The notes under the pieces: generated by a model
Databases searched by the model: none
What the model was told of the DNA's origin: nothing
The model's input: the letters and a program-made list of their open reading frames with translations, nothing else
Made by a program: the position numbers and the translations under genes
DNA from: Nanobdellota archaeon
GTDB lineage: Archaea; Nanobdellota; Nanobdellia; Pacearchaeales; GW2011-AR1
Reading direction: 5' to 3'
Assembly (NCBI GenBank): GCA_021818475.1
Contig: JAKADZ010000008.1
Span: 1 to 46,582, forward strand
Length of the DNA stretch: 46,582 bases
Shown: positions 29,313 to 38,326 of the stretch, piece by piece
How positions within the stretch are numbered: position 1 is the first letter of the stretch
How the letters are laid out: each line of letters opens with the position of its first letter

Positions 29313-29370
29313 GAAGAAATCTGCCGAATGGCGATTTCGGAACAATTTTTTAGCGAGCGCGAAGCGCGAG
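29313..29370 (+). repeat. Dispersed repeat family member 1
   Basis: GAAGAAATCTGCCGAATGGCG matches reverse complement of 30477-30497; AATTTTTTAG block also shared. Confidence 0.75.
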
Positions 29371-29910
29371 TTCCCAAATACAAAGTCTTTCGAAAAACAA
29401 ATTTTCACATCCAATTTCTTTTGCATTGTATCCAAGCTCTTCAAAATTGACATCTTCTGCAAGAGAAGAAGTTATAAGAAATATTTTTCCGTTTTTTTCC
29501 AAATGACTTTTTGCCTGTTCCAAAAATTTTATGATTATTTCGTTGCCTTTTTTTCCACCAGTTGTTGCCCGTCTTGAAATTTTCGGTTCTCGTGAATCTT
29601 CCGGAAGATATGGCGGATTGAAAATTATCAGATTGAATTTTCCAAGAATATTTTCAAACAAATCAGAATGAATGCAGTTAAATCCCAGAAGATTGCAATG
29701 TGAAACTGATTTTTTGTCTATATCAGAAGAAAAAATATTTTCCTTTTTTATCCCCAGATTTAATGCAGTTTCGAGATGAATTCCGCTTCCTGCACCAATT
29801 TCTAAAAATTTTAGATTGGGATTTTGTTTAAGCATTTCAGGCATTTGTTCTTTCAAAATTCTTGACATCAAAAAAGAATCTTCTGCCGGCGGGTAAATCA
29901 TTTTAACCAA
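29350..29910 (-). CDS. HemK/Mtq2-like class I methyltransferase
   Basis: LEIGAGSGIHLETAL; LIIFNPPYLPEDSREP. Confidence 0.88.
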   Translation of the reverse strand: MVKMIYPPAEDSFLMSRILKEQMPEMLKQNPNLKFLEIGAGSGIHLETALNLGIKKENIFSSDIDKKSVSHCNLLGFNCIHSDLFENILGKFNLIIFNPPYLPEDSREPKISRRATTGGKKGNEIIIKFLEQAKSHLEKNGKIFLITSSLAEDVNFEELGYNAKEIGCENLFFERLCIWELALRAR

Positions 29911-30358
29911 ACATGCTGCTGAAGAAATTAATTATCTGATCTTTAAACAGGAAAATTGCCCCCAAAATTCCGAATAGTAAAACGAGTACAACAATAAGGA
30001 TAGTTATAAGAACTTTATCTCCGGATTTTTTCTTCCCGTATTCAGAAACCGGCTGCTTAACCTGAGGCTGTTTAGACGGTTGATTCCCGTAACCTGAGAC
30101 AACCTGCTGATTAATCTGAGGAGGAATGGCAGGAACAGGAACTGGAATTTGTCCTGGCTTGGGAATTAATCCTGCTTTGGGCAATGAAGTTTGAGAAGGT
30201 TGGGGCTGGACTGCAACTTGGTTCTGAGCTAAAAAACGTGCAGCTTCCTCAATTTCTTCTTTTTTATAACCCGCATTATAAAAGGTCATCATTGCTTTAT
30301 TCATAGATTCGCCTCTTTCAAGTGCAGATTTTAATCCCCCCAGAATTTCTTCATTCAT
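29903..30358 (-). CDS. Membrane protein with N-terminal helical (UBA-like) motif, Pro-rich linker and C-terminal TM
   Basis: MNEEILGGLKSALERGESMNKAMMTFYNAGYKKEEIEEAARFL; C-terminal TM; start moved to M16 of the ORF. Confidence 0.65.
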   Translation of the reverse strand: MNEEILGGLKSALERGESMNKAMMTFYNAGYKKEEIEEAARFLAQNQVAVQPQPSQTSLPKAGLIPKPGQIPVPVPAIPPQINQQVVSGYGNQPSKQPQVKQPVSEYGKKKSGDKVLITILIVVLVLLFGILGAIFLFKDQIINFFSSMFG

Positions 30359-30429
30359 GTAATTATTAAAGAATTCATTATTTAAAAATTTGTGCTGACG
30401 CAAAATATGTTGCTCCGAAATCTGATTCC

Positions 30430-30497
30430 TCCCGCACTCATTGCACTAAAAAATTATTGGCATTCGTGCAAACGCTCGCCATTCGGCAGATTTCTTC
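30430..30497 (-). repeat. Dispersed repeat family member 2
   Basis: CACTCATTGC...GGCATTCGTGCAAACGCTCGCCATTCGGCAGATTTCTTC, similar to 31960-32004 and inverted relative to 29313-29370. Confidence 0.75.
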
Positions 30498-30594
30498 GCC
30501 AGAAAAAAATTGTTGATGAAAAAACTTTGCGCGTTTGTTCAATGGATAAAAAAATAATAATCTTTCTCTGAAAAAAGAAGCGATAGAAAATAAA

Positions 30595-31938
30595 TTATAA
30601 TTTTAGCTTCTGACCGTTTTTCATAAGATGACACTCTTTGCTTGTATAACCCATCTCCTTCGATAGCTCGCACATCGGAGTAGTGTGCATTAAAGAACCG
30701 TGAGCAGGAATAATATGTTGCGGGCTAATCATAGTAATTAAATCTCTCAAGTCTTCTCTGCCCGGGTGTCCGGAAACATGAATGTTATCAAAAATTCTGA
30801 CGCCCATTTTTTTGAGACGATTATCAAGCTGCGCCCTGTTTTCAACGTTTACTGTTGAAGGGATGGTTTTTGAAGAGAAGACAACATTATCACCTTTATG
30901 AAAATTAAAAGGCAGATTTCCCTTAGATAATTTATCCATAATGCTTCCAGGCTCCCCCTGATGACCTGTGCATACAACCAAGGCATTTTCCCTGTTCTTG
31001 TCAATTTTTTTCAGGACAGAATCAACCTGATTTTTGTAACTTAATAATTTGATGTCTTTCTGAAAAGGGCACATATTCACATTCATTGCGGAAGAGACAT
31101 ATTTTTTCATGCTTCTTCCCATAAAGTAAATATCCCTGTCTAATTTTTTTGCGAAATCAACTATACTTTTTAATCTTGCAATGTGAGAAGAAAAAGTTGT
31201 TACAAAAATTGCAGAGTTTTCATTTTTTATTGTCAGTAAAACTTCCTCAACTAATGCTCTTGCAATTTTTTCACTCGGAGTTTTTCTCTCAACGCTGGAA
31301 TATAATGAATCTACAATTATCGCTTTAATTCCCTCTTTTGCAATTTTTTTAAGCAAGTCATAATTTGGGGGCAGTCCCAATATCGGGCTGTTGTCCAATT
31401 TAAAATCATTTGCGTAGAGAATTACCCCCTCGGGAGTATGAAGAGCAATCATTGAGGTCTGCAAAGTTGAATGAGTGATATTAATAAAATCAACCTGATA
31501 GTTCGAACTTTTTCCCTTGACAAAAAAAGAGGAATTGGGGTTTACGCTTTTCATCTGGTTTGGAATTCTTATTGCATCATCTTCCATAATTTTTTTCAGA
31601 ACTTCAATTGTGAATGGTGTTCCTACAAGGGGAGCATTATATCTGTAAGCGATATAAGGAACTGCGCCAATATGGTCAAGATGTGCATGCCCCAAAAAAA
31701 TAGCCCTGACTTTATCCCTCAAATCTAATTTGTCTAGAATTAAATCATCGGGAACTGCACCAATGCTTCTCAGTTTTTTTTCTGAATATCCTGCCTTATC
31801 AGTTTCCTGCTCCTGAAGTTCAACAATTGCCGGAAGGAAAACTCCCATATCAAAGATAAAAACGTCCTCTCCCGTCTTTACGGCAGTCATATTCTTTCCA
31901 ACTTCATCAAATCCGCCAACAGTAAAAATTTCAACCAT
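30595..31938 (-). CDS. Archaeal RNase J (beta-CASP ribonuclease)
   Basis: FTVGGFDEVGKNMTAV, GHAHLDHIG, VSGHPGREDL, IIPAHGSLMH. Confidence 0.92.
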   Translation of the reverse strand: MVEIFTVGGFDEVGKNMTAVKTGEDVFIFDMGVFLPAIVELQEQETDKAGYSEKKLRSIGAVPDDLILDKLDLRDKVRAIFLGHAHLDHIGAVPYIAYRYNAPLVGTPFTIEVLKKIMEDDAIRIPNQMKSVNPNSSFFVKGKSSNYQVDFINITHSTLQTSMIALHTPEGVILYANDFKLDNSPILGLPPNYDLLKKIAKEGIKAIIVDSLYSSVERKTPSEKIARALVEEVLLTIKNENSAIFVTTFSSHIARLKSIVDFAKKLDRDIYFMGRSMKKYVSSAMNVNMCPFQKDIKLLSYKNQVDSVLKKIDKNRENALVVCTGHQGEPGSIMDKLSKGNLPFNFHKGDNVVFSSKTIPSTVNVENRAQLDNRLKKMGVRIFDNIHVSGHPGREDLRDLITMISPQHIIPAHGSLMHTTPMCELSKEMGYTSKECHLMKNGQKLKL

Positions 31939-31959
31939 TGCTAAGACAATTCGCGACCT

Positions 31960-32004
31960 CACTCATTGCTTTTAAAATTTCTGGCATTCGTGAAATCGCT
32001 CACC
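31960..32004 (-). repeat. Dispersed repeat family member 3
   Basis: CACTCATTGCTTTTAAAATTTCTGGCATTCGTGAAATCGCTCACC resembles 30435-30480. Confidence 0.7.
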
Positions 32005-32106
32005 TCCGGTCTATTTAATTTTAGTTTCATAATAAATTTGTAGTCAAGCCTGATTACCATCTTTTATTTTATATCATAGTAAATATAGTTTAAAAATTCT
32101 TTCAGA

Positions 32107-32349
32107 TCATTCAGTCATGTCCAAATGAGGCAAAATAAATCGGTTCCCTGAATCACAGTATCTGCAATTTAAAACAGAATCTTCCCGTGACGAAATGTAA
32201 CCTCTCTGAAGAGTTCCGCATTTTCCGCAGGAATAATCAACTTTTATTTTTCCGGATAAAATTGCAAAAATGGGGATGGTGTGATAAGAAATATCTTTTG
32301 CTTCAGTAGTGCTGGAATTTCCTATTCTCGAAGTTAGTTTATCTGTCAT
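32107..32349 (-). CDS. Small Zn-ribbon protein
   Basis: CGKCGTLQRGYISSREDSVLNCRYC. Confidence 0.6.
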   Translation of the reverse strand: MTDKLTSRIGNSSTTEAKDISYHTIPIFAILSGKIKVDYSCGKCGTLQRGYISSREDSVLNCRYCDSGNRFILPHLDMTE

Positions 32350-32409
32350 AATCTTTCTGAAGTTAATCCAAATATAAACATTTATATTTTTGAAAGGATA
32401 AGTTATTTT

Positions 32410-32694
32410 ATGAAATCACTTAAACCTTCGATGAGAGAGAAAAAAAGATATATGTTTGTTAGGGGGGAAGACTTAAGAAAAAATATTGAAAAAGCAATCC
32501 TTGAATTTACGGGAGTTCTCGGGCTTTCAAAAACAGGACTTGAATTTATCAAATCAGACAGAAACTCTGCAATAATTTCTGTGAACAGGGAAAGTGTTGA
32601 TTCTGTAAGAGCTTCGCTTTGTGTTTTCCCGAGAGAAATTGAAGTCAAAATGGTTTCAGGAACTTTGAAGGGATTGAGGGAAAAATTGAATTGA
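32410..32694 (+). CDS. rnp2: RNase P protein component 2 (Pop5/Rpp14 family)
   Basis: KRYMFVRGEDLRKNIEKAILEFTGVLGLSKTGL...AIISVNRESVDSVRASL. Confidence 0.8.
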   Translation: MKSLKPSMREKKRYMFVRGEDLRKNIEKAILEFTGVLGLSKTGLEFIKSDRNSAIISVNRESVDSVRASLCVFPREIEVKMVSGTLKGLREKLN

Positions 32695-32749
32695 TAGCAG
32701 GAAAAATGAACTAATTCTAAGCAAAATTTTTAAATCATTATAATGAAAA

Positions 32750-33538
32750 TTGGAGATGGAAGAAAGTTTAAGGGATTATTTTAACAGCATAAGAAAGATT
32801 CCCCTTCTTACGAGAGAAGAAGAAGTTGAAATTGCAAAAAAGATTGAAGAGGGAAATGAAAGTGCAAGGAGTGAATTAGTAAAACATAACCTCAGGTTTG
32901 TCGTTGGCATTGCAAAAAAATATAAGAGCCAAGAATTAAGCCTGCAGGATCTGATAGAAGAAGGGAATATAGGACTCATAATCGCCTCGCAAAAATTTGA
33001 CTATCATCGAGGATATCGTTTCATTAGTTATGCAAAATGGTGGATTAGGAGAAATATTCAGTTATCCCTCTATAATTCAAAAGCAATAAGAGTATCAGTA
33101 GGAATGAACGAAAAAATACGCTGGAAGAAAAAACTGGAGGGGGAAGGATTTTCAGATGATAAAATAAAAGAAATGCTTAACTTGTCCGAGGAAAGGCTGG
33201 AAGAAATAACCTCCCTGCCAAATACAATTTCGATATATTCACCTGTAAATGGAAATGAGGAAAAAACGATAGAGGGGAAAGTTGCTGATATGAGGTATTC
33301 CCCCGAATCAGTCGCTCATGTTGAACGGGATAATCTTATATTATTCCTGGAAAAAACAGTCGGGAAAAGAAGGGCAGAAATATTAAAGCTGCGATTTGGT
33401 TTTGTTGATGGGGTGGAATATAACTTTAGTGAGATAGGAAAGAAGTACAGCATCAGCAGACAAAGGGTAAGAGAATTATATGATCTATCAATAGCAAAAC
33501 TAAGAAAAGAGATGGAAAAAACTGAGGAAAAAATTTAA
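32750..33538 (+). CDS. Bacterial-type sigma-70 family RNA polymerase sigma factor
   Basis: SLRDYFNSIRKIPLLTREEEVEIAKKIEEGNESARSELVKHNLRFVVGIAKKY...LQDLIEEGNIGLIIASQKFDYHRGYRFISYAKWWIRRNIQLSL (regions 1.2-2.4) and C-terminal HTH NFSEIGKKYSISRQRVRELYDLSIAKLRK (region 4.2). Confidence 0.93.
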   Translation: MEMEESLRDYFNSIRKIPLLTREEEVEIAKKIEEGNESARSELVKHNLRFVVGIAKKYKSQELSLQDLIEEGNIGLIIASQKFDYHRGYRFISYAKWWIRRNIQLSLYNSKAIRVSVGMNEKIRWKKKLEGEGFSDDKIKEMLNLSEERLEEITSLPNTISIYSPVNGNEEKTIEGKVADMRYSPESVAHVERDNLILFLEKTVGKRRAEILKLRFGFVDGVEYNFSEIGKKYSISRQRVRELYDLSIAKLRKEMEKTEEKI

Positions 33539-33562
33539 AAAGTAGATTGTAACTTAATAGTT

Positions 33563-34201
33563 ATGACAATTGAAAAAAGAATTATACCTAATATCCAAAA
33601 GAAAAATGGAATTAGTCTTAATGAACAAGAAGAAATAATGTGGGAGATTTTTCAAACATATTCTCGGTTAGACTGTTATGCTAATTCAGATTTTATTGGA
33701 TTAACTCGTGAAGAAAGTATTTCAAAAATTATGGAAATCATAAATAAAGATGAATTATTTTCAAAACTAGCTGTAAAAGATTTAGGACCTATCATTGGGG
33801 TAAATATGGGACGCATTAGCTTGAAAGCCACAAAAAAAGGATCGTGGAAATTATGTGATTGTTCTTTTGTAGGAGATGGGTTTTATGTGGAAAGAAGAGT
33901 TATCGCCCCAAAAAAGATAGATTATAGAGTTACTGGAGAAGATGTAAGAGAAGGAATAGTGTATCATTTTTTAATTTCCCTTTTAGAAACTGAAAAATTT
34001 TTTAAACCAAAAATGGAGAGAGGGGAAAAGAAATCCAAATTAAAAAGATTAGAACAAATTAAAAGAATAAAAGATTCAGATGAACAAATTTTAAGAAATC
34101 TTAAAGAAAGGGGATATTCTTATGATATAATTAGAGAAGTAGCTAATGACCCTTATTTAAGATTAGATAATAAATTAGTTGAAAAAGTCTTAAGCAAGTA
34201 A
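33563..34201 (+). CDS. Unknown protein 24 bp downstream of the sigma factor
   Basis: Intact 212-aa ORF, same strand. Confidence 0.65.
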   Translation: MTIEKRIIPNIQKKNGISLNEQEEIMWEIFQTYSRLDCYANSDFIGLTREESISKIMEIINKDELFSKLAVKDLGPIIGVNMGRISLKATKKGSWKLCDCSFVGDGFYVERRVIAPKKIDYRVTGEDVREGIVYHFLISLLETEKFFKPKMERGEKKSKLKRLEQIKRIKDSDEQILRNLKERGYSYDIIREVANDPYLRLDNKLVEKVLSK

Positions 34202-34276
34202 GCCCATAAAATTTAAATATGACCAATTCGTGTGAAAATCGGATAGAAAATTAAAATATTATATAATTTCTAAAAA

Positions 34277-35002
34277 ATGGATATGCCTTTAGATATGCAA
34301 AATCAAGCAATGGGTTATGACCGAGCTGCGACTATGTTCTCGCCTCAGGGTCATTTGCTTCAGGTAGAATATGCCGAGAAAGCGGTAAGACTTGGAAGCG
34401 CAAGCATCGGAATGACCTGCAGCGACGGGGTTTTCATAGTTGCAGATTTGAGGATAGAAGACAAATTAGTTGTTCCAAAATCAGCAAACAAAATTTATGA
34501 AATTGATTCTCACCTTATGTCAAGCGTTGCAGGAATTTTGTCTGACGCGAGAGTTCTGATTGAAAGAGCACAAGTTTTAGCGCAGCAGCACAGAGTTACT
34601 TACGATTCTCCCATAGAACCCGAATTAATAATTAAAGACATTTCAAATCTGAAACAGCAATTCTCACAATACGGCGGAGCAAGACCTTTCGGAGTTTCTT
34701 TAATGGTAGCAGGAATAAACAACAAAAAACCCGAACTTTACACAAGTGATGTTACAGGAAATTATTTAGCTTATCATGCAAATGCAATCGGCGAAGACGA
34801 CGACAAAATAAAAGAAAAATTGAGGGAAAAATACAAATCTGATTTGACAATAAAGAAAGGAGCAAAATTAGCTCTCGATATTTTCAAGGAAATGCAGGAA
34901 AAGAAATTCAATGTGAACAGATTTGAATTGGTTTATATTAAAAGCGAAGACGGTGAATTAAAAAGATTAACAGGCGACGAATTAGAAGGATTTGTGAAAT
35001 GA
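34277..35002 (+). CDS. psmA: Proteasome alpha subunit
   Basis: MGYDRAATMFSPQGHLLQVEYAEKAVRLGSASIG. Confidence 0.95.
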   Translation: MDMPLDMQNQAMGYDRAATMFSPQGHLLQVEYAEKAVRLGSASIGMTCSDGVFIVADLRIEDKLVVPKSANKIYEIDSHLMSSVAGILSDARVLIERAQVLAQQHRVTYDSPIEPELIIKDISNLKQQFSQYGGARPFGVSLMVAGINNKKPELYTSDVTGNYLAYHANAIGEDDDKIKEKLREKYKSDLTIKKGAKLALDIFKEMQEKKFNVNRFELVYIKSEDGELKRLTGDELEGFVK

Positions 35003-35454
35003 GTTTAGAAAATAATTTATATCAAATTGATTTTTGCAACAGAAGAAAAAGAAGTGTGATTTCTCCTCGATATCTTAGTGTAGAAGTTAATTGGTTTGGA
35101 AGTGGAAATTCTTTTGTAGGTGGAGGAAGTTCTATTAAATTCGTTCCGATAGATGAACTTTTACCTAAACCTACTCCTTTGAAATATACTCCTCCAAAAT
35201 TAGATTTAGATTTCCTTAAATTGCCGATTCTTGAAGAAAAAGAAAAAAATATTCCTGCCACAGTAGTAGATTTTCCTGCTTCGGGATTTCAATTTCATTA
35301 TCATGAGGATGAAAATGGAATTATTGAAAATGGAAAACTTAAACCTTATGGGCCAGAAAATAAAGATAATGAAATTGAATTAGACAATTATAAAATATCA
35401 ACAGGTGCTTTATATGCCGCATTATTAGGTTGGAAAGAAATGAAATCAGATTAA
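34999..35454 (+). CDS. Unknown protein, N-terminal paralog of 1914-2516
   Basis: MSLENNLYQIDFCNRRKRSVISPRYLSVEV; ATGA overlap with psmA. Confidence 0.75.
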   Translation: MSLENNLYQIDFCNRRKRSVISPRYLSVEVNWFGSGNSFVGGGSSIKFVPIDELLPKPTPLKYTPPKLDLDFLKLPILEEKEKNIPATVVDFPASGFQFHYHEDENGIIENGKLKPYGPENKDNEIELDNYKISTGALYAALLGWKEMKSD

Positions 35455-35458
35455 TAAA

Positions 35459-36004
35459 ATGACAGAATTAGATAAGGAAAAATTAAAAAAAGAATTAACT
35501 GAAATTTATGAAGAATTTGATAAGGGGAATTATAGTAAAGAAATTGTTAATAGAGCTAATAAAATAGACATGCTTTATAGTGGAGCAATTAAATTGCTGG
35601 ATGACACATTAGGTGATGCAATTTATTTATTATCATTTGTGATTCAAAAAGAATTTCCTGGTGGCGGAAATAAACAGGAAGAAGTGAAAAAAATTTTAAA
35701 AAGGCTAAAAGAAGAACCAGAAAATAGAAGATTAGTGAAAATAATAGACCCTAAATTAAAAGATATTAATAATTATGCGAAAACTAAATTAATTGAATTA
35801 TACACGGGATATATTGAAAACCCTTCGGATGAATTTATACAGAATGCTGCATCAGAAATTGGGGGCGAATTTAGTAATGCAGCAGATGCTATCTTTGATA
35901 AAGTTATATTAAATGCTATCCATAAAATAGATTCCATGGCTTTTGGAGAAGTATCAGTAGAAGAAGCCAAAAAGATTTTAAAGGAGTTAAAAGAATATAA
36001 TTAA
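35459..36004 (+). CDS. Unknown 181-aa helical protein, second gene of module copy 2
   Basis: Intact ORF 4 nt after the previous gene. Confidence 0.65.
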   Translation: MTELDKEKLKKELTEIYEEFDKGNYSKEIVNRANKIDMLYSGAIKLLDDTLGDAIYLLSFVIQKEFPGGGNKQEEVKKILKRLKEEPENRRLVKIIDPKLKDINNYAKTKLIELYTGYIENPSDEFIQNAASEIGGEFSNAADAIFDKVILNAIHKIDSMAFGEVSVEEAKKILKELKEYN

Positions 36005-36005
36005 A

Positions 36006-36677
36006 ATGACACGCACAACTGCTAGAATAAAACAAAAAGGAGAACCTTTCGAGATATTTGTCGAGCTCGAAGACGCTATGAAATTCAAGAAAGGGCAAAT
36101 TGCTTCGATTGAATCTGAAGACGGCAGAGTTTACAAGGACATAAAAAAAGGAGACGTTGCTTCTGTAAAAGATTTGGAAGATGCTTTTGGGACTTCTGAC
36201 CCCTGGGAAATTGCGAAGAAGATTGTAAAGGACGGAGAAGTTTTGACTACGCAGGATTACAGGGATGCTGAGCAGGAAAAGAAAATAAAACAAGTGGTTG
36301 ATTTCCTTGCGAAGAATACTATTAACCCCCAGACAGGAATGCCTCATACTCCAGAGAGAATTGAAAGGGCTCTTAATGAAGCACACGTGAATATTAAGAA
36401 CACTCCTGTAGAAAACCAGATTAAAGAGATTATGGAAGCCATTAGCAAGATACTTCCTATAAGGACAGAAGTAAAAAAAATCAAGATTACAATACCTGCG
36501 ATTCACACTGGAAAAGTTTATAACCTCATATCTCAGTATAAAGAATCAGAGAACTGGATGAATGATGGAAGTCTGGAAGTCGTCGTCGCTGTTCCAGCCG
36601 GAATGATTATGGACTTTTACGACAAACTAAATTCAACAACACACGGTTCTGCACTAACACAGGAGATAAAAGAATAA
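36006..36677 (+). CDS. SBDS-family ribosome maturation protein
   Basis: Archaeal SBDS layout (KQVVDFLAKNTINPQTGMPHTPERIERALNEAHVNI). Confidence 0.93.
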   Translation: MTRTTARIKQKGEPFEIFVELEDAMKFKKGQIASIESEDGRVYKDIKKGDVASVKDLEDAFGTSDPWEIAKKIVKDGEVLTTQDYRDAEQEKKIKQVVDFLAKNTINPQTGMPHTPERIERALNEAHVNIKNTPVENQIKEIMEAISKILPIRTEVKKIKITIPAIHTGKVYNLISQYKESENWMNDGSLEVVVAVPAGMIMDFYDKLNSTTHGSALTQEIKE

Positions 36678-36679
36678 AA

Positions 36680-37345
36680 ATGACAGACAGATTAATTGTT
36701 GTGCCAGGAGAAGTTATATTTCAAGGCGAAGATTATTTGCCCGGAGAAGGAACAGAGAAAAGAGGAGATGAAATCGTCGCAGTCAGATATGGACTGGCTG
36801 AAGAAACAAAGAAGCTTGTTAAGGTAATCCCTTTAACAGGAGTTTATATTCCACGAAGAGGAAATGTTGTTATCGGAAAAATTGAGATGATAACTTCAAA
36901 CGGCTGGGTCATTGACATCGGCACTGCTGAAAATGCTTTCTTGTCAATTATGGAAGTTCCAAGATATGTCAATAAAGATGATATGAAATCAGTTTTTGAC
37001 ATCGGGGAAATGGTTGCTGCAAAAATATATTCAATCGGCGGAAGAGGAATTGATTTAACAACAAGACTAAAAGAACTTGGAAAATTAGAGAAAGGAATAA
37101 TTATAGAAATAAATCCAAACAAAGTTCCAAGAGTTATCGGCAAAGAAGGAAGCATGATTTCATTAATCAAAGATGAAACAAAATGCAGAATCACCGTCGG
37201 ACAAAACGGATTTATCTGGATAAGCGGAAGCAAAGTTGAAGATGAATTATTCGCAAAGAAAGCAATTCTTTATGTTGCTGAAAACTCATTAATGTCAGGT
37301 TTGACAGATGAAATGAAAAATTGGTTCGTGGAGGAAAAGAAATGA
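36680..37345 (+). CDS. rrp4: Exosome subunit Rrp4
   Basis: VPGEVIFQGEDYLPGEGT; S1 and KH (VIGKEGSMI) domains. Confidence 0.93.
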   Translation: MTDRLIVVPGEVIFQGEDYLPGEGTEKRGDEIVAVRYGLAEETKKLVKVIPLTGVYIPRRGNVVIGKIEMITSNGWVIDIGTAENAFLSIMEVPRYVNKDDMKSVFDIGEMVAAKIYSIGGRGIDLTTRLKELGKLEKGIIIEINPNKVPRVIGKEGSMISLIKDETKCRITVGQNGFIWISGSKVEDELFAKKAILYVAENSLMSGLTDEMKNWFVEEKK

Positions 37346-37572
37346 CCGAATATAGAGTAATTGCTAAACAAGGAAAAGAAATTGGATACTCTAGGGAATA
37401 CCAATTTTATCAAGAGGGTAAACTAATAAAACAAATAAATGGTAGATTTAGTCAAACTCCTTTTTTATCACAAGAACATTTATTTTTAATAAAAGCAGCA
37501 AGAACTCAGGAACACATACTTGATGACAATGAAACAATTAAATCAATTGAAACAATAATTATCAGAGCATAA
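37342..37572 (+). CDS. Small unknown ORF between rrp4 and rrp41
   Basis: ATG overlaps the rrp4 stop (ATGA); track start at TTG 37321 is less likely. Confidence 0.65.
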   Translation: MTEYRVIAKQGKEIGYSREYQFYQEGKLIKQINGRFSQTPFLSQEHLFLIKAARTQEHILDDNETIKSIETIIIRA

Positions 37573-37573
37573 A

Positions 37574-38326
37574 ATGACAGAATTCAAAAGACCAGATGGA
37601 AGGAAAGTTAATGAACTTAGAAAAATCACTGCTAAAGTTGGAGTTGTTCCAAATGCCGACGGAAGCGCGATTTTCGGATTCGGAGATACTGTTGCAATCG
37701 CTGCAGTTTATGGTCCTAAAAAAATGCATCCGCAACATGCACAGAATCCTGAGAAAGGAACATTGAGATGCACTTACAATATGCTTAGTTTTTCAGTTAC
37801 AGAAAGAATAAGACCTGGACCAAGCAGAAGAAGTCAGGAGATTTCAAAAATAACAGAATGGGCTTTACAGCCAGTTGTTATGATTGATGAATATGCAAAT
37901 CAGGTTGTTGATGTTCACATTAATGTTTTACAGGCTAATGCCTCAACAAGATGCGCCGGAATCAACGCTGCTGCAATGGCTTTGGCTCAGGCAGGAATAC
38001 CAATGAAGAGTCTGGTTTCAAGCGTTTCAATCGGAAAACTTGACAAGCAATTAGTTACTGATTTAATAAAAGAAGAAGAGGACTGGGAAGAAGGAGAAGG
38101 TCCGACAGATATTCCAATAACTTTAACTGGCGACGGAAAAATCAGCCACATTCAGTTGGACGGAAAGATTTCAATAAAACAATTAAGAGAAGCAGTTAAA
38201 CTCGCAGAAGGAGCTTATCAGCAAATCCATGATGCACAGGTTAAAGCTTTGAAAGAAGCTGCGAGCTCTGAACAGGAAATTCAGGCTTCATCCGCCAAAA
38301 ATGTCGGAGGAGAGGAAAAGAAATGA
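37574..38326 (+). CDS. rrp41: Exosome subunit Rrp41
   Basis: RPDGRKVNELRKITAKVGVVPNADGSAIFGFGDT; RNase PH fold. Confidence 0.95.
   Translation: MTEFKRPDGRKVNELRKITAKVGVVPNADGSAIFGFGDTVAIAAVYGPKKMHPQHAQNPEKGTLRCTYNMLSFSVTERIRPGPSRRSQEISKITEWALQPVVMIDEYANQVVDVHINVLQANASTRCAGINAAAMALAQAGIPMKSLVSSVSIGKLDKQLVTDLIKEEEDWEEGEGPTDIPITLTGDGKISHIQLDGKISIKQLREAVKLAEGAYQQIHDAQVKALKEAASSEQEIQASSAKNVGGEEKK

Noticed and set aside
29168-29383. 71-aa minus-strand ORF
   Set aside because: Overlaps the methyltransferase 3' end and a dispersed repeat; only the C-terminal part looks protein-like. Possibly a remnant, not confident.
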